In this document: piece after piece, positions 1-9,455 of the stretch
How positions within the stretch are numbered: position 1 is the first letter of the stretch
How the letters are laid out: each line of letters starts with the position of its first letter
DNA from: SAR86 cluster bacterium SAR86E
GTDB taxonomy: Bacteria; Pseudomonadota; Gammaproteobacteria; Magnimaribacterales; D2472
Assembly (NCBI GenBank): GCA_000307935.1
Contig: AMWX01000008.1
Coordinates: 1 to 64,000 of the forward strand
Length of the DNA stretch: 64,000 nucleotides
Reading direction: 5' to 3'
The notes under the pieces: generated by a model
The model's database searches: none
Seen by the model: the letters and a program-made list of their open reading frames with translations, nothing else
What the model was told of the DNA's origin: nothing
Made by a program: the position numbers and the translations under genes

Positions 1-252
1 TCAGTTAAAGTGAAAAAGGCTTCAGTAACATCTGGAAAGGCCTTAAATATTATTGAAGAAGCTGAATTAAGTGAACCAGAAGAGGATTCACCAATCCAGC
101 CAGATGAAGTATCTGCAGATATAGAAGAGGAGAAGGCAGAGGAACAGATTGACCAAAAACATACTGCCAAGGATCCTGCAGAGGAAGATAAGGATGCTAA
201 TGTTACAGAGAATGTGGCAAAAGAATCTGAGGAGTCTGAGAAAGAGAAATGA
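1..252 (+). CDS. rpsB: 30S ribosomal protein S2, C-terminal tail (partial, 5' end outside window)
   Basis: The reading frame is open from base 1, so this is the 3' end of a longer gene and the GTG at base 10 is probably not its start. About 83 residues are visible; they are highly acidic, full of Glu and Asp, with no recognisable fold and a likely disordered character. The S2 assignment rests on synteny: rpsB almost always precedes tsf in Proteobacteria, and this frame stops inside an ATGA overlap with the tsf start. No conserved S2 core residue lies in the window. S2 is a 30S subunit protein that helps bind S1. E. coli S2 (about 241 residues) has no comparable tail, so this would be a lineage-specific extension. 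The gene identity is an inference. Confidence 0.72.
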   Translation, partial: SVKVKKASVTSGKALNIIEEAELSEPEEDSPIQPDEVSADIEEEKAEEQIDQKHTAKDPAEEDKDANVTENVAKESEESEKEK

Positions 253-1106
253 GTATTACTGCAAGCCAAGTTAAAGAATTGAGAGATATGTCTGGTGTCG
301 GCATGATGGAATGTAAGAAAGCATTGGTTGAAACTAATGGAGATATTGAAAAAGCTTTAGACCTTCTTAGAGCTAATAGCTCGCTAAAAGCTGAGAAAAA
401 AGCATCGCGCGTAGCTGCTGATGGAGAAGTAAAAGTAGCTCAAAATGATAAGTATAGTAGTTTGGTCGAGATTAATTCGGAAACAGACTTTGCAGCTAAA
501 GACTCAAAATTTAAAGAGTTCACAAATGATATCTCAGACTATCTTGCAAATAATTTTGTAAATGATATCTCTAAGCTTGCTGAGATATATGAAGAAAAAA
601 GGCAATCATTGATTCAATCTATTGGAGAAAACATTCAATTAAGAAGATTGCAAACTATTGAAGTTCCCTCAGGTGGAACTATTGGTGCATACATTCATTC
701 TGATGGGCGTTTAGCTGCGTTGGTATCTATTGACAAAGCGAATCAAGAGTTAGCAAAGGATCTTGCGATGCATGTTTCAGCAACCAATCCCAGCTGTTTA
801 AACGCTGAAGATATTGATCAAGAACTGCTTGAACGAGAGCGTTCAATATATCTAGCTCAAGCAGAAGAATCTGGTAAGGATGCAGCTATTATGGAAAAAA
901 TGGTAGAAGGCAAGGTAAAGAGATTTCTATCAGAGGTAACATTGGTCTCTCAGGGTTTTGTAAAAAATCCTGATCAAACAATCGAGCAGCTTCTTAAAGA
1001 AAATGATGCTTCAATTATTTCATTTGCACGTTTTAAGGTAGGTGAGGGAATTGAGGTTGAGGTAAAAGATTTTGCAGCAGAGGTAGCTGAACAACTTCAA
1101 CAATGA
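249..1106 (+). CDS. tsf: Elongation factor Ts
   Basis: EF-Ts is the guanine-nucleotide exchange factor that regenerates EF-Tu-GTP in the cytoplasm. The 285-residue product has the family length. The N-terminal UBA-like domain (residues 1-55) carries the signature run [16 protein letters not shown], and the core contains the SETDFAAKD-type motif near residue 78 that contacts EF-Tu. The second core subdomain includes the [10 protein letters not shown] stretch near residue 176. The ATG overlaps the upstream stop as ATGA and the gene ends in another ATGA with pyrH, which points to translational coupling. Its position between rpsB and pyrH is the standard order. Nothing is unusual. Confidence 0.97.
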   Translation: MSITASQVKELRDMSGVGMMECKKALVETNGDIEKALDLLRANSSLKAEKKASRVAADGEVKVAQNDKYSSLVEINSETDFAAKDSKFKEFTNDISDYLANNFVNDISKLAEIYEEKRQSLIQSIGENIQLRRLQTIEVPSGGTIGAYIHSDGRLAALVSIDKANQELAKDLAMHVSATNPSCLNAEDIDQELLERERSIYLAQAEESGKDAAIMEKMVEGKVKRFLSEVTLVSQGFVKNPDQTIEQLLKENDASIISFARFKVGEGIEVEVKDFAAEVAEQLQQ

Positions 1107-1816
1107 CATCTCTGACATATAAACGACTTCTCGTTAAATTTAGTGGAGAGGCTGTTGCTGGAGATGATGATCATGGTATAGATCCAAAAATACTTGATCA
1201 AATGGCACAATCTGTAAAAGATTGCAAAGATCTGGGCGCTCAAGTGGGCATAGTAATTGGTGGTGGTAACCTTTTTAGAGGTGAAAAGCTTAGTAAAGCT
1301 GGAATGGATAGAGTTGCTGGTGATCACATGGGAATGCTTGCAACTGTTATGAATGGTATTGCTTTGCGGGATGCTTTAGAAAGAGCAGGGGTGAAGACAA
1401 GAGTGATGTCAGCGATTTCAATGTCTGGTGTTGCTGAGCACTATGACCGAAGGTTAGCAATTCAACTTTTATCCAATGATTTTGTTGTCATATTTACAGC
1501 TGGTACAGGCAATCCATTTTTTACAACTGACAGTGCAGGATGTTTAAGGGCGATAGAAACTCAATCAGATATTATGCTAAAGGCTACAAGGGTTGATGGT
1601 GTTTACTCTGCTGATCCTGAAAAAGATTCAACGGCAACGTTCTATCCAACCCTTTCATTTGACGAAGCCATTCAAAAAAATCTTAAAGTGATGGACGCCA
1701 CTGCGCTTACATTAGCAAGAGATCACAACTTGCCTCTAAAAGTATTTAATTTAAATCAACCTAATGCATTGCAAAGAATTGCTTGCGGCGAAGAAATTGG
1801 AACATTAATATCTTAA
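1103..1816 (+). CDS. pyrH: UMP kinase (uridylate kinase)
   Basis: PyrH phosphorylates UMP to UDP with ATP in pyrimidine nucleotide synthesis and belongs to the bacterial amino-acid-kinase fold, unrelated to eukaryotic UMP/CMP kinase. The 237 residues match the usual length. Visible signatures are LVKFSGEA at the N-terminus, the glycine-rich [11 protein letters not shown] near residue 50, and the [12 protein letters not shown] segment near residue 135 that shapes the UMP and ATP sites. The D-x-x-A-L-T-L motif near the C-terminus ([11 protein letters not shown]) is also present. The start ATG overlaps the tsf stop by 4 bp. It is followed at once by frr, as in most gammaproteobacteria. Confidence 0.97.
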   Translation: MTSLTYKRLLVKFSGEAVAGDDDHGIDPKILDQMAQSVKDCKDLGAQVGIVIGGGNLFRGEKLSKAGMDRVAGDHMGMLATVMNGIALRDALERAGVKTRVMSAISMSGVAEHYDRRLAIQLLSNDFVVIFTAGTGNPFFTTDSAGCLRAIETQSDIMLKATRVDGVYSADPEKDSTATFYPTLSFDEAIQKNLKVMDATALTLARDHNLPLKVFNLNQPNALQRIACGEEIGTLIS

Positions 1817-1818
1817 GT

Positions 1819-2373
1819 ATGAATGAAGTAATTGAAAATATTAAACCAAAAATGCAAAAAGCGATTGAATCGCTGAGCCATGAATTTAACAAAATTAGAA
1901 CTGGTAGAGCAAACCCTAGTATCTTAGATTCTGTAAAATTTGATTATTATGGTAATCTCACTCCAATTAACCAGGCTGCAAATATTTCTGTAGAAGAGGG
2001 CAGAACACTTGTAATTTCCCCTTGGGACAAATCATTAATTGCCGAGATAGAAAAAGCAATTATGTCATCTGATTTAGGTCTAAATCCAAGCACAAGTGGA
2101 GACTTAATACGTTTAACCATGCCTGCCTTAACTGAGGAAACTAGACAAGAATATATTAAGCAGGCAAGAACAGAGGCTGAAAATTCAAGAATCTCAATAA
2201 GAAATACTCGTCGTGATGCAAATAATACAGCTAAAGACCAGCAAAAAGCTGGAGATTTCTCTGAAGATGACCTCAAGCGGATAGAGGAGCTTGTTCAAAA
2301 AGAAACTGATCATTTTATAGGTCTTGTTGATTCAGAGCTCAAGAAAAAAGAAGAAGATTTACTAGAGATCTAG
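1819..2373 (+). CDS. frr: Ribosome recycling factor
   Basis: RRF works with EF-G to split post-termination ribosomes. The ORF track begins at 1783, but the first 12 residues ([12 protein letters not shown]) are out of place for the family and overlap pyrH. Starting at the ATG at 1819, two bases after the pyrH stop, gives a 184-residue protein of exactly family length, beginning MNEVIENIKPKMQKAI. The hallmark FNKIRTGRANPSILD near residue 25 and the C-terminal helical run ending KKKEEDLLEI are clear. No strong Shine-Dalgarno sequence precedes 1819, so coupling to pyrH termination is likely. Confidence 0.96.
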   Translation: MNEVIENIKPKMQKAIESLSHEFNKIRTGRANPSILDSVKFDYYGNLTPINQAANISVEEGRTLVISPWDKSLIAEIEKAIMSSDLGLNPSTSGDLIRLTMPALTEETRQEYIKQARTEAENSRISIRNTRRDANNTAKDQQKAGDFSEDDLKRIEELVQKETDHFIGLVDSELKKKEEDLLEI

Positions 2374-2392
2374 AGATTTTATACCAGCCAGC

Positions 2393-3124
2393 ATGGCAAA
2401 TAATAATAACTCATCATTCACCCTGCCAGGGTTAAATGCAGCTATTATCATGGATGGAAATGGCAGATGGGCAAAAAAGAACACTATGAATGTGACATCC
2501 GGTCATGAGAAGGGAGTAGACGTTGTTAGACGAATTGTTGAAACCGCCGCAGAAGCAAAATTAGGTTCCCTTAGCTTGTATGCTTTTAGTACAGAAAATT
2601 GGTCTCGTCCCAAGAAAGAAATATTAGGAATTAAAAAGCTAATCATTAAAGCCATTGATTCCCAAGTTCCTGAACTAATCAAACAAAAAGTTAAGTTAGA
2701 TTTTTTTGGTGATTTTGAAGATTTTGGCAAACAAGTTACTGATGCGATTGACCAAGCTCAAAAAGATACTGATTTTCAACACCCTAGTCTCAAATTAAAT
2801 ATTGCTCTTGGCTATGGAGGCAGAGCAGATATTATTCAAGCAACTAAGCTTATGGCTAATGATATAAATTCAGATAAGTTATCTGTTGAGACCATTAACG
2901 ATGAAATTTTTTTTAAATATTTAAACGCCCCAATCCGTGAGCTTGATTTGCTCATTAGAACTGGCGGAGATCATCGAATAAGTAACTTCCTGTTATATCA
3001 TTTAGCTTATACAGAGATACAATTCTGCGATACTCTGTGGCCAGATTTTACTGAGCTTGAATTTATAAAATGTTTAAAAAAATTCTCAAAAACGGAGCGA
3101 CGCTTTGGCAAACGTTCTAATTAA
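2393..3124 (+). CDS. uppS: Undecaprenyl diphosphate synthase (cis-prenyltransferase)
   Basis: This enzyme (also ispU) condenses isopentenyl diphosphates onto farnesyl diphosphate to make C55-PP, the lipid carrier for peptidoglycan and O-antigen. At 243 residues it has the usual length. The catalytic motif AAIIMDGNGRWAKK is at residues 16-29 with the essential Asp, SLYAFSTENWSRP follows near residue 60, and the C-terminal RTGGDHRISNFLL and ERRFGKR segments are conserved. It overlaps the next gene, cdsA, by 20 bp. The order frr-uppS-cdsA-dxr matches Pseudomonas; E. coli has dxr before uppS. Confidence 0.96.
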   Translation: MANNNNSSFTLPGLNAAIIMDGNGRWAKKNTMNVTSGHEKGVDVVRRIVETAAEAKLGSLSLYAFSTENWSRPKKEILGIKKLIIKAIDSQVPELIKQKVKLDFFGDFEDFGKQVTDAIDQAQKDTDFQHPSLKLNIALGYGGRADIIQATKLMANDINSDKLSVETINDEIFFKYLNAPIRELDLLIRTGGDHRISNFLLYHLAYTEIQFCDTLWPDFTELEFIKCLKKFSKTERRFGKRSN

Positions 3125-3917
3125 AAATATCTTAGAGCGATTGCCTGCTGCATTAGTTTTAATTTTAGCTGTAAGTGGAATTCTTTATTTTCAAAATACT
3201 TTACTAATTTACACTTTAATTGTTGTAGTAGTTTCTGTAATGATTTTTGAATGGCTTCAGCTTTCAGACTCAAGGGTTGATATTCTTCAGGTTCTTTTTT
3301 TTATATTTTTAACCACTCTTCTTTTTCAAACTAATATTTCCTTTCTAGCCTTATTTTTATTCATAAGTTCATTTTTTTGGCTCACCTATGCATTCGCATT
3401 ATTCGCTAATAAAAAACTTCCTTTTTTGAGTTTTGATAATAATTACTTAGGCTCTTTTCTAATTTTTGGCTTTCTGTTAGGTTTGGTATATTTATTAGAG
3501 TTCGCGGTTTTTTCTGGCTTCAATAGGTTCTTCATTATATTTATTGTTTTATTGAGTACAGTTTTGATAGATGTTGGTGCCTATCTTGTCGGAAGTAGTC
3601 TGGGTAAAACACCCTTATTTCCACTCATAAGTCCCAACAAAACCTTAGAGGGTTTATTAGGCGGCGCAATCCTTGTCTTAATTTTCAACCTATTACTTTA
3701 TTTTTTTGATTTAATTTCAATAGAGATATTCTTTATTTTAATAATTAGTATCCCATTTGGATTTATTGGAGACTATTTTGAAAGTTCGTTGAAAAGAACT
3801 AAATCTGTTAAGGATAGCGGGTCATTGATTCCTGGTCATGGAGGTATTTGGGATAGGCTAGATTCCCACATAGCGGTCATTCCAGTTTTTTCTTTATTAA
3901 CCATAATGTTGATATGA
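3105..3917 (+). CDS. cdsA: Phosphatidate cytidylyltransferase
   Basis: CdsA converts phosphatidate and CTP to CDP-diacylglycerol, the branch point of phospholipid synthesis, in the inner membrane. The 270-residue protein is extremely hydrophobic with about eight predicted membrane segments. The family signature near the C-terminus is clear: SSLKRTKSVKDSG followed by LIPGHGGIWDRLDS. The chosen start is a TTG at 3105 that overlaps the end of uppS by 20 bp; it gives an N-terminus (KNILERLPAALVL) resembling the family's basic/hydrophobic start. No ATG is available close by, so this start is reasonable but not certain. The stop overlaps the dxr ATG by 4 bp. Confidence 0.94.
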   Translation: MANVLIKNILERLPAALVLILAVSGILYFQNTLLIYTLIVVVVSVMIFEWLQLSDSRVDILQVLFFIFLTTLLFQTNISFLALFLFISSFFWLTYAFALFANKKLPFLSFDNNYLGSFLIFGFLLGLVYLLEFAVFSGFNRFFIIFIVLLSTVLIDVGAYLVGSSLGKTPLFPLISPNKTLEGLLGGAILVLIFNLLLYFFDLISIEIFFILIISIPFGFIGDYFESSLKRTKSVKDSGSLIPGHGGIWDRLDSHIAVIPVFSLLTIMLI

Positions 3918-5065
3918 AAAATATAGTTTTATTAGGTGCAACCGGAAGTATCGGAGAGAGTTGCTTAAATGTTTTAAGGCAAAACATCAGTAACTTTAAT
4001 TTGTTTGGCATAGCTTTTGGAAGTAATATCAGTCAAGCAAAAAGAATTTCTCAGGAATTTCAGCCTGAACATATTTTTACTGGTAAGACTGTCAATCCTG
4101 ATGACTTAATTGAACTGCAATCTGTATCTAACGTTTTAACTTCAGAGGAAGATTTGAAACAACTTATACAAAATTCTCAGGTTGATATTGTGATCTCTGC
4201 AATTTCAGGATTTGAAGGGCTATTGGCAAGTTATTTTGCCATAGAGTCTGGCAAAACAATTCTCGTTGCAAATAAAGAGAGTATTGTGGCTGCTGGAGAT
4301 ATTTTAATGCCATTGGCTAAGAATAAAAATGCTCTAATAATTCCCATAGATAGCGAACATAATGCTATTCATCAATGTTTAGGAAATAAAAAAAACCTCA
4401 AAGAAGTTTCTAAAGTCGTGATTACAGCTTCGGGTGGACCCTTTAGAGAGACCCCATTTAATGAATTAAAAAACGTTAGCCTTCAAGATGCTTTAAATCA
4501 TCCCACATGGTCAATGGGATCAAAGATCACAATCGATTCAGCAACACTGGTAAATAAGTGTCTTGAATTGATTGAGGCAAACTATTTGTTTGACATCCCA
4601 GAATCTCAGATTGATATCGTTGTGCACCCTCAAAGCATCATTCATTCAATGGTTACTTACATTGATGGATCGACAATTGCTCAATTGAGCAATCCTAATA
4701 TGGAGGTTCCTATAGCTAACGCATTGGGCATAGAAGCAAGGCTGCCAATTCAATTTGAAGAGTTAAATTTTTCAGAATTAAACCTTTCTTTTGAGCCAAT
4801 TCCTGTTGGCAGGGAGAGAATTTTTGAAATAGCGCGTGAAGTTTGTAATCTTAAAGGTAACTCTGGTGTAATCATGAATGCTGCAAATGAGGTTGCAGTA
4901 AATGCATTCCTTAATAAGAAAATCTTATTTTCTGAAATTTATGATGTTATTGAAAGAACTTTTGCTCATTTCCAATGTTCTAAGTTGTCAACAATAGAAG
5001 ATGTTTTTGATTATGACAAACAGGCACGCATTCATGCCGAGAAGGTGATAAAATCCGTACACTAA
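3914..5065 (+). CDS. dxr: 1-deoxy-D-xylulose-5-phosphate reductoisomerase
   Basis: Dxr (IspC) turns DXP into 2-C-methylerythritol 4-phosphate with NADPH and a divalent metal, the committed step of the MEP isoprenoid route. The 383 residues are slightly shorter than E. coli Dxr. The N-terminal GATGSIGESCLNVL is the NADPH-binding loop. The metal and substrate motif PIDSEHNAIHQCL lies near residue 145, and the SMGSKITIDSATLVNK segment near residue 200 follows. It sits between cdsA and rseP with a 4-bp overlap upstream, so the operon makes a precursor (via uppS) and membrane lipid (via cdsA) in one transcript. Confidence 0.97.
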   Translation: MKNIVLLGATGSIGESCLNVLRQNISNFNLFGIAFGSNISQAKRISQEFQPEHIFTGKTVNPDDLIELQSVSNVLTSEEDLKQLIQNSQVDIVISAISGFEGLLASYFAIESGKTILVANKESIVAAGDILMPLAKNKNALIIPIDSEHNAIHQCLGNKKNLKEVSKVVITASGGPFRETPFNELKNVSLQDALNHPTWSMGSKITIDSATLVNKCLELIEANYLFDIPESQIDIVVHPQSIIHSMVTYIDGSTIAQLSNPNMEVPIANALGIEARLPIQFEELNFSELNLSFEPIPVGRERIFEIAREVCNLKGNSGVIMNAANEVAVNAFLNKKILFSEIYDVIERTFAHFQCSKLSTIEDVFDYDKQARIHAEKVIKSVH

Positions 5066-5078
5066 ATTTTTCAAGAAT

Positions 5079-6428
5079 ATGATATATCTATTTTCAGCAT
5101 TGGTTCTTCTTGGTGTCCTCATCGCAATACATGAGTATGGCCATTTTATAGTTGGCAGGATATTTAATATCCATATTTATCGTTTTTCAATTGGCATGGG
5201 TCCAGTGGTGTACAAAAAAATAGACAAACATGGTACTGAATTTGCTTTATCTGCGCTCCCTCTGGGGGGATATGTTGCATTTCATACAGAAAAGTCAGTT
5301 GAAGATGAAGAAAATTCTGAGTTGCTACAAAGCATGACAGCGGAACAAAAACTCAATACTTTTGAGAGTAAGCCAAGGTGGCAGAGAGCATTAGTAATGC
5401 TTGCTGGACCTATTGCAAATTTTTTACTTGCAATAGGAATATTTTCTGTGATTTTTGCGAATTCCCTTGAGCGCCAATTTATTCCTGAGGTCGCTGAAAT
5501 TACTTCAGAGTACTTCATTCAAAATACTTCATTAACGGAAGGAGATATTTTAACTTTCGTTAACGGAAAGTCAGTGACAAATTTACAAGAGATAAGATTA
5601 GAACTTCTTTCTGCTTCTGGTTTAAGCGGTAACTTAGTCTTAGGTTTTCGATCTCAAGTTGATAGTGCCCCATATGATATTTTAGTTCCTGTAAATAATT
5701 TTCTATCAGACACTGAGCAGCAAAATGCACCAGAAAATTTTATGGGCTTTAATTTATTGATGAAATTGCAGCCCATAGTTGGCTTAATAGCAAAGGACTC
5801 TAAAGCTTTTGAAAGTGGCCTTCGTGTTAATGATCGAATTCTTGAGGTCGACAATCAACCAATTAATTCATTCGAAGATCTGCAAAGTTTTGTTTCTAGT
5901 TTTCAAGGGAGCTCTATTGAGGTCAAGATTGAAAGATCTGACGTAATTGATTACCTGACCATTCCAATGAGCTCTAGAGAGAATGATGCGGGTATGACCG
6001 AGAAGTATATAGGCATCGTTCCTGGTTTTAAAAGATCATGGGCGAGCTCGCTTGCAAAGGGCGCATATGAAACATATAACCTAAGCGCTAAAACTCTAAC
6101 ATTTGTAGGAAAAATGATTATTGGCGACCTAGGAACACAAAACCTCAGTGGACCGATTGGCATTGTTAAAATGGCTGGAGATACTGCAAATGCTGGTTTT
6201 CTTCCATTTTTATATCTAATGGCTTTATTGAGCATTAGCCTTGGAGTCTTAAATCTGTTACCTATTCCTGTTTTAGACGGTGGGCAATTAGTAATGCTAG
6301 GAGTTGAGGCTGTCCGAGGTTCACCAATGCCAGAAAGAATAGAAAATCTATTTTATCTATCTGGCTGGATTGCCGTTGGATGTTTAATGGTTTTCGCTGT
6401 ATTTAATGATATTTCAAAATTTTTATAA
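5079..6428 (+). CDS. rseP: Site-2 intramembrane zinc metalloprotease RseP
   Basis: RseP cleaves the membrane segment of anti-sigma factors such as RseA after DegS, releasing sigma-E, and also clears signal peptide remnants. The 449 residues match the family. The zinc motif HEYGH is at residues 18-22 in the first membrane helix, and the third metal ligand lies in the C-terminal NLLPIPVLDGGQL motif. Two PDZ-like domains occupy the periplasmic middle, near residues 115-300. Being directly upstream of bamA and skp fits its part in envelope stress control. The ATG at 5079 has only a weak purine run (caaga) upstream. Confidence 0.96.
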   Translation: MIYLFSALVLLGVLIAIHEYGHFIVGRIFNIHIYRFSIGMGPVVYKKIDKHGTEFALSALPLGGYVAFHTEKSVEDEENSELLQSMTAEQKLNTFESKPRWQRALVMLAGPIANFLLAIGIFSVIFANSLERQFIPEVAEITSEYFIQNTSLTEGDILTFVNGKSVTNLQEIRLELLSASGLSGNLVLGFRSQVDSAPYDILVPVNNFLSDTEQQNAPENFMGFNLLMKLQPIVGLIAKDSKAFESGLRVNDRILEVDNQPINSFEDLQSFVSSFQGSSIEVKIERSDVIDYLTIPMSSRENDAGMTEKYIGIVPGFKRSWASSLAKGAYETYNLSAKTLTFVGKMIIGDLGTQNLSGPIGIVKMAGDTANAGFLPFLYLMALLSISLGVLNLLPIPVLDGGQLVMLGVEAVRGSPMPERIENLFYLSGWIAVGCLMVFAVFNDISKFL

Positions 6429-6444
6429 AGTACAACCTCAGAAT

Positions 6445-8856
6445 ATGAAAAATTTTGTTATTACTCTTCTGGCACTCTTTTCAATCTCCTCAGTCGCTTT
6501 TGAAGAGTTTTTAATAACTGATATTAGAATTGTTGGACTGCAGAGAGTTTCAATTGGCAGCATATTTACAGCCATTCCTGTGAGTGTCGGTGATAAAATG
6601 GATCAAGGAAAAGTCTCTGAAATTACTAGAGCACTTTTTTCTACTGCCCAATTCAATGATATTCAAATTGCCAAAGATGGAAGCGCATTGATAATAAGCG
6701 TCTTAGAGAGGCCATCAATTTCAAAAATTGAGTTAGAGGGTAATAAAGCGCTCAAGTCTGAAGACCTTTTAAAAGGTTTAGAGGGTGCTGGAATTGCTGA
6801 AGGTCAGGTTTATAAAAGATCAACGCTTAATGGAATGAAAAGTGAGTTGGTGCGTCAATATGCCTCTCAAGGCCGTTATGGTGCAGGAGTTGAAATAGAA
6901 ACAACTGATATGCCAAGAAATACCTTAGATTTAAAAATCATTATTGATGAAGGTAAAAGTGCAAAAATTAAGAAAGTAAACATTATTGGTAATACACTTT
7001 TTTCAGATGAGGAGTTGATGACTGGTTTTGAATTAAAGGAAGGCAAGTGGTATTCATTTCTATCCAATAAAAATAAATACTCAAAAGAGAAGCTCGAAGG
7101 TGATATTGAGAACCTGGAATCATTTTATTTGAATCGAGGCTATCTTAAGTTCTCGATAGAGTCTTCTCAGGTTTCTGTTTCAAAAGATAAAAAAGATGTA
7201 TACATCACCCTAAGCGTCTCAGAAGGGATTCAATATAAAGTTTCTGATGTAAATGTTATTGGAGAAATGCCGATTGACGAAAAAATATATTCTCCAATTG
7301 TTAATAGTCAAAAGGGTTTAATCTACTCTCAAGCTCAAATAACTCAAATAGAGGAGTATTTTGTTAATCTCTTAGGGAACGAGGGTTATACATTTGCCGA
7401 GGTCACTGGCAACCCAGAAATTAATGAAGAAGATAATTCTGTTTCGCTTTTATTTTTAGTGCAGCCAGGCAATCGAACTTACGCAAGAAAAATATTATTT
7501 TCAGGTAACTACCTTACAAACGATGAAGTTCTCAGAAGGGAGATGCGTCAATTTGAGGGGGCTTGGGCCTCTGATAATTTAATTGAGGGCTCAAAGGTAA
7601 GGTTAGAGAGACTGGGATTCTTTAAAGAGGTAAATGTTGAAACAATCCCTGTTCCAGGTACAGAAGATCAAGTTGATATTGAATTTACAGTGGAGGAGGA
7701 AAGCACCTCTTCTGTTGGAGGCTCAATAGGATACAGTGACTTTGGAATGAATTTGGGTCTCAATTTATCAGATAATAATTATCTAGGGACGGGCAATAGA
7801 TTCATTTTTGGAATTAATAAAAGCATCTATCAAGAATCTTATAATATTTCATTCTTTGACCCTTACTTCACTATGGACGGTGTGAGTAGAGGTTACAGTA
7901 TATATTTTCGTGAGACTGATTATGGTGAATACAATGTCGCTAATTATCTAACAAACTCTCAAGGTTTAGGCGTCCAATTTGGTTATCCAATAAGTGATAC
8001 TCAAAGAATAGGGCTCAACCTCAATTTTGATAATACTGATATTGATCCAGGATCACTTCCCTCAAGGGAGATCGCAGATTTTTTAGAGTCTGAAGGAACT
8101 GTTTTTGATGTATTGAAAGCACAAGCAGTCTGGTCAAGAATAACTTTAAATAGAGGGATGTTTCCAACGTATGGGGCCTCAACAGATGTGATGTTGCAAG
8201 CAACTATTCCTGGCAGTGATTTAACATACTATAAAGCGAATATTAGACAAAAATTTTATCGACCAATAGGTTTCGCCAATCTTGTCTTTGGTTTTGATGG
8301 AGAACTTGGATACATTGGTGCTTATGGAGACACAAAAAAAACTCCTTTCTTTGAAAATTTTTATTCAGGTGGACCAAAATCAATTAGAGGCTTTGAATCA
8401 AATACTCTCGGGCCTAGAGTCACACCATCACCATGCTACAATTTTGATCCTGCAACAGAGGAATGTCCTCTAATAATTGATACTGATTTTGATGGAACTC
8501 CAGATTCTATTGCACAAAACCCATATCTTTATCAACAGCGCAGAAATCCTATCGGAGGGAATTTTTTAATAGAGGGAAGTCTCCAGCTAATTTTTAAACT
8601 TCCAATAATAGAAGACCAGAGATCAATGCGCTCAGCATTTTTTCTAGATTTTGGTAACGTCTTTTCAACTGACTGCCAAGACTATCAAATCAATTGTTAT
8701 GAGGCCTCTATTGATGAGCTAAGATATTCTGTTGGAGTGGGCGTAACTTGGATCACTGGCTTTGGGCCTATGAGTTTTAGTTTTTCTCAGCCCTTTAATG
8801 ATGGTATATATGATAAAACTGAGGAGTTCCAATTTACCATTGGCACTGTATTTTAA
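6445..8856 (+). CDS. bamA: Outer membrane protein assembly factor BamA
   Basis: BamA inserts beta-barrel proteins into the outer membrane. The ORF track starts at 6406 inside rseP; the ATG at 6445 is preferred because it gives a clean signal peptide (KNFVITLLALFSISSVAF) and a 803-residue product of family length. Five POTRA repeats occupy about residues 20-415, followed by a 16-strand barrel that ends in the phenylalanine-terminated FTIGTVF, the usual barrel-targeting C-terminus. The RGF motif of barrel loop 6 is present (SIRGFESN). An insertion in that loop region (around residues 660-690) carries Cys residues and acidic DTDFDG-like sequence. Confidence 0.96.
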   Translation: MKNFVITLLALFSISSVAFEEFLITDIRIVGLQRVSIGSIFTAIPVSVGDKMDQGKVSEITRALFSTAQFNDIQIAKDGSALIISVLERPSISKIELEGNKALKSEDLLKGLEGAGIAEGQVYKRSTLNGMKSELVRQYASQGRYGAGVEIETTDMPRNTLDLKIIIDEGKSAKIKKVNIIGNTLFSDEELMTGFELKEGKWYSFLSNKNKYSKEKLEGDIENLESFYLNRGYLKFSIESSQVSVSKDKKDVYITLSVSEGIQYKVSDVNVIGEMPIDEKIYSPIVNSQKGLIYSQAQITQIEEYFVNLLGNEGYTFAEVTGNPEINEEDNSVSLLFLVQPGNRTYARKILFSGNYLTNDEVLRREMRQFEGAWASDNLIEGSKVRLERLGFFKEVNVETIPVPGTEDQVDIEFTVEEESTSSVGGSIGYSDFGMNLGLNLSDNNYLGTGNRFIFGINKSIYQESYNISFFDPYFTMDGVSRGYSIYFRETDYGEYNVANYLTNSQGLGVQFGYPISDTQRIGLNLNFDNTDIDPGSLPSREIADFLESEGTVFDVLKAQAVWSRITLNRGMFPTYGASTDVMLQATIPGSDLTYYKANIRQKFYRPIGFANLVFGFDGELGYIGAYGDTKKTPFFENFYSGGPKSIRGFESNTLGPRVTPSPCYNFDPATEECPLIIDTDFDGTPDSIAQNPYLYQQRRNPIGGNFLIEGSLQLIFKLPIIEDQRSMRSAFFLDFGNVFSTDCQDYQINCYEASIDELRYSVGVGVTWITGFGPMSFSFSQPFNDGIYDKTEEFQFTIGTVF

Positions 8857-8875
8857 TTAATACATAGTGTTTTTT
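8844..8875 (+). terminator. Candidate AT-rich terminator after bamA
   Basis: The segments CACT and GTATT pair with AATAC and AGTG around a 6-base loop, with a 2-base bulge, and the hairpin is followed at once by a run of six T. It overlaps the bamA stop codon. The stem is weak and mostly A-T, so it may only attenuate transcription between bamA and skp. Confidence 0.38.
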
Positions 8876-8886
8876 ATTTCAATTAC

Positions 8887-8892
8887 TATAAA
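8887..8892 (+). promoter_or_regulatory. Possible -10 element for skp-lpxD operon segment
   Basis: TATAAA occurs 27 bases before the skp ATG in the 63-bp gap after bamA, and the gene has a strong ribosome binding site (AAGGGG) about 6 bases before the start. No convincing -35 box is visible. The gap is the largest break in the whole housekeeping block, which is why an internal promoter is plausible. Confidence 0.3.
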
Positions 8893-8919
8893 ATATAACA
8901 ACCATTTAAGGGGTTAAAA

Positions 8920-9453
8920 ATGAAACATTTATTATTTATTCCACTATTAGTTGCATCTTTATTGGCAGCAATTCCTGCGTTAGCTATGGAGGGCGTTGCA
9001 GTTATAGATATGCGTAATGCAGTTCTTGCAACTCAAGTTGCTCAAGATGCTTTTAAAGCTCTTGAAGAAGAGGCCGACTATGCTGCAAATATAGAACGCG
9101 CAACTGTGCTTCAAACTGAGAGACAATCACTCGCTGAAACGTTGCAAAAAGATGCTGAAACTTTATCTCAAGAAGAGATTGCAGATATGCAGAGAGACAT
9201 TCAAGAAAAAGGTAAAGATATTGAATTTATAGTTGGAAAAATTCAAGCTAAACAAAGTGAAACCGCTGATAAGATTTTTAGAGACTTAAATCCATCCTTA
9301 CAAAAAATACTCTCAGAGCTCATCGCTGCAAAGGAAGTAAAAATGCTTCTTGGTAGAGAGAATGTTTTATTTGCAGATACTTCCCTAGATTTAACCGATG
9401 ATGTTACTTCAATGTTAGATGTTGCAGCAGCTGAAGGCAAAGACAACGAGTAA
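8920..9453 (+). CDS. skp: Periplasmic chaperone Skp/OmpH
   Basis: Skp is a trimeric periplasmic holdase that carries unfolded outer-membrane proteins to the BAM complex. The 177-residue product begins with a typical signal peptide (KHLLFIPLLVASLLAAIPALA, cleaved near residue 22). After it comes the short strand GVAVIDMRNAVLATQVAQDA, matching the Skp start, then long charged helices rich in Gln, Glu and Lys that form the coiled-coil tentacles. It follows bamA and precedes lpxD, the standard order. Primary sequence conservation in this family is low, so the call leans on architecture and synteny together. Confidence 0.92.
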   Translation: MKHLLFIPLLVASLLAAIPALAMEGVAVIDMRNAVLATQVAQDAFKALEEEADYAANIERATVLQTERQSLAETLQKDAETLSQEEIADMQRDIQEKGKDIEFIVGKIQAKQSETADKIFRDLNPSLQKILSELIAAKEVKMLLGRENVLFADTSLDLTDDVTSMLDVAAAEGKDNE

Positions 9454-9455
9454 AT

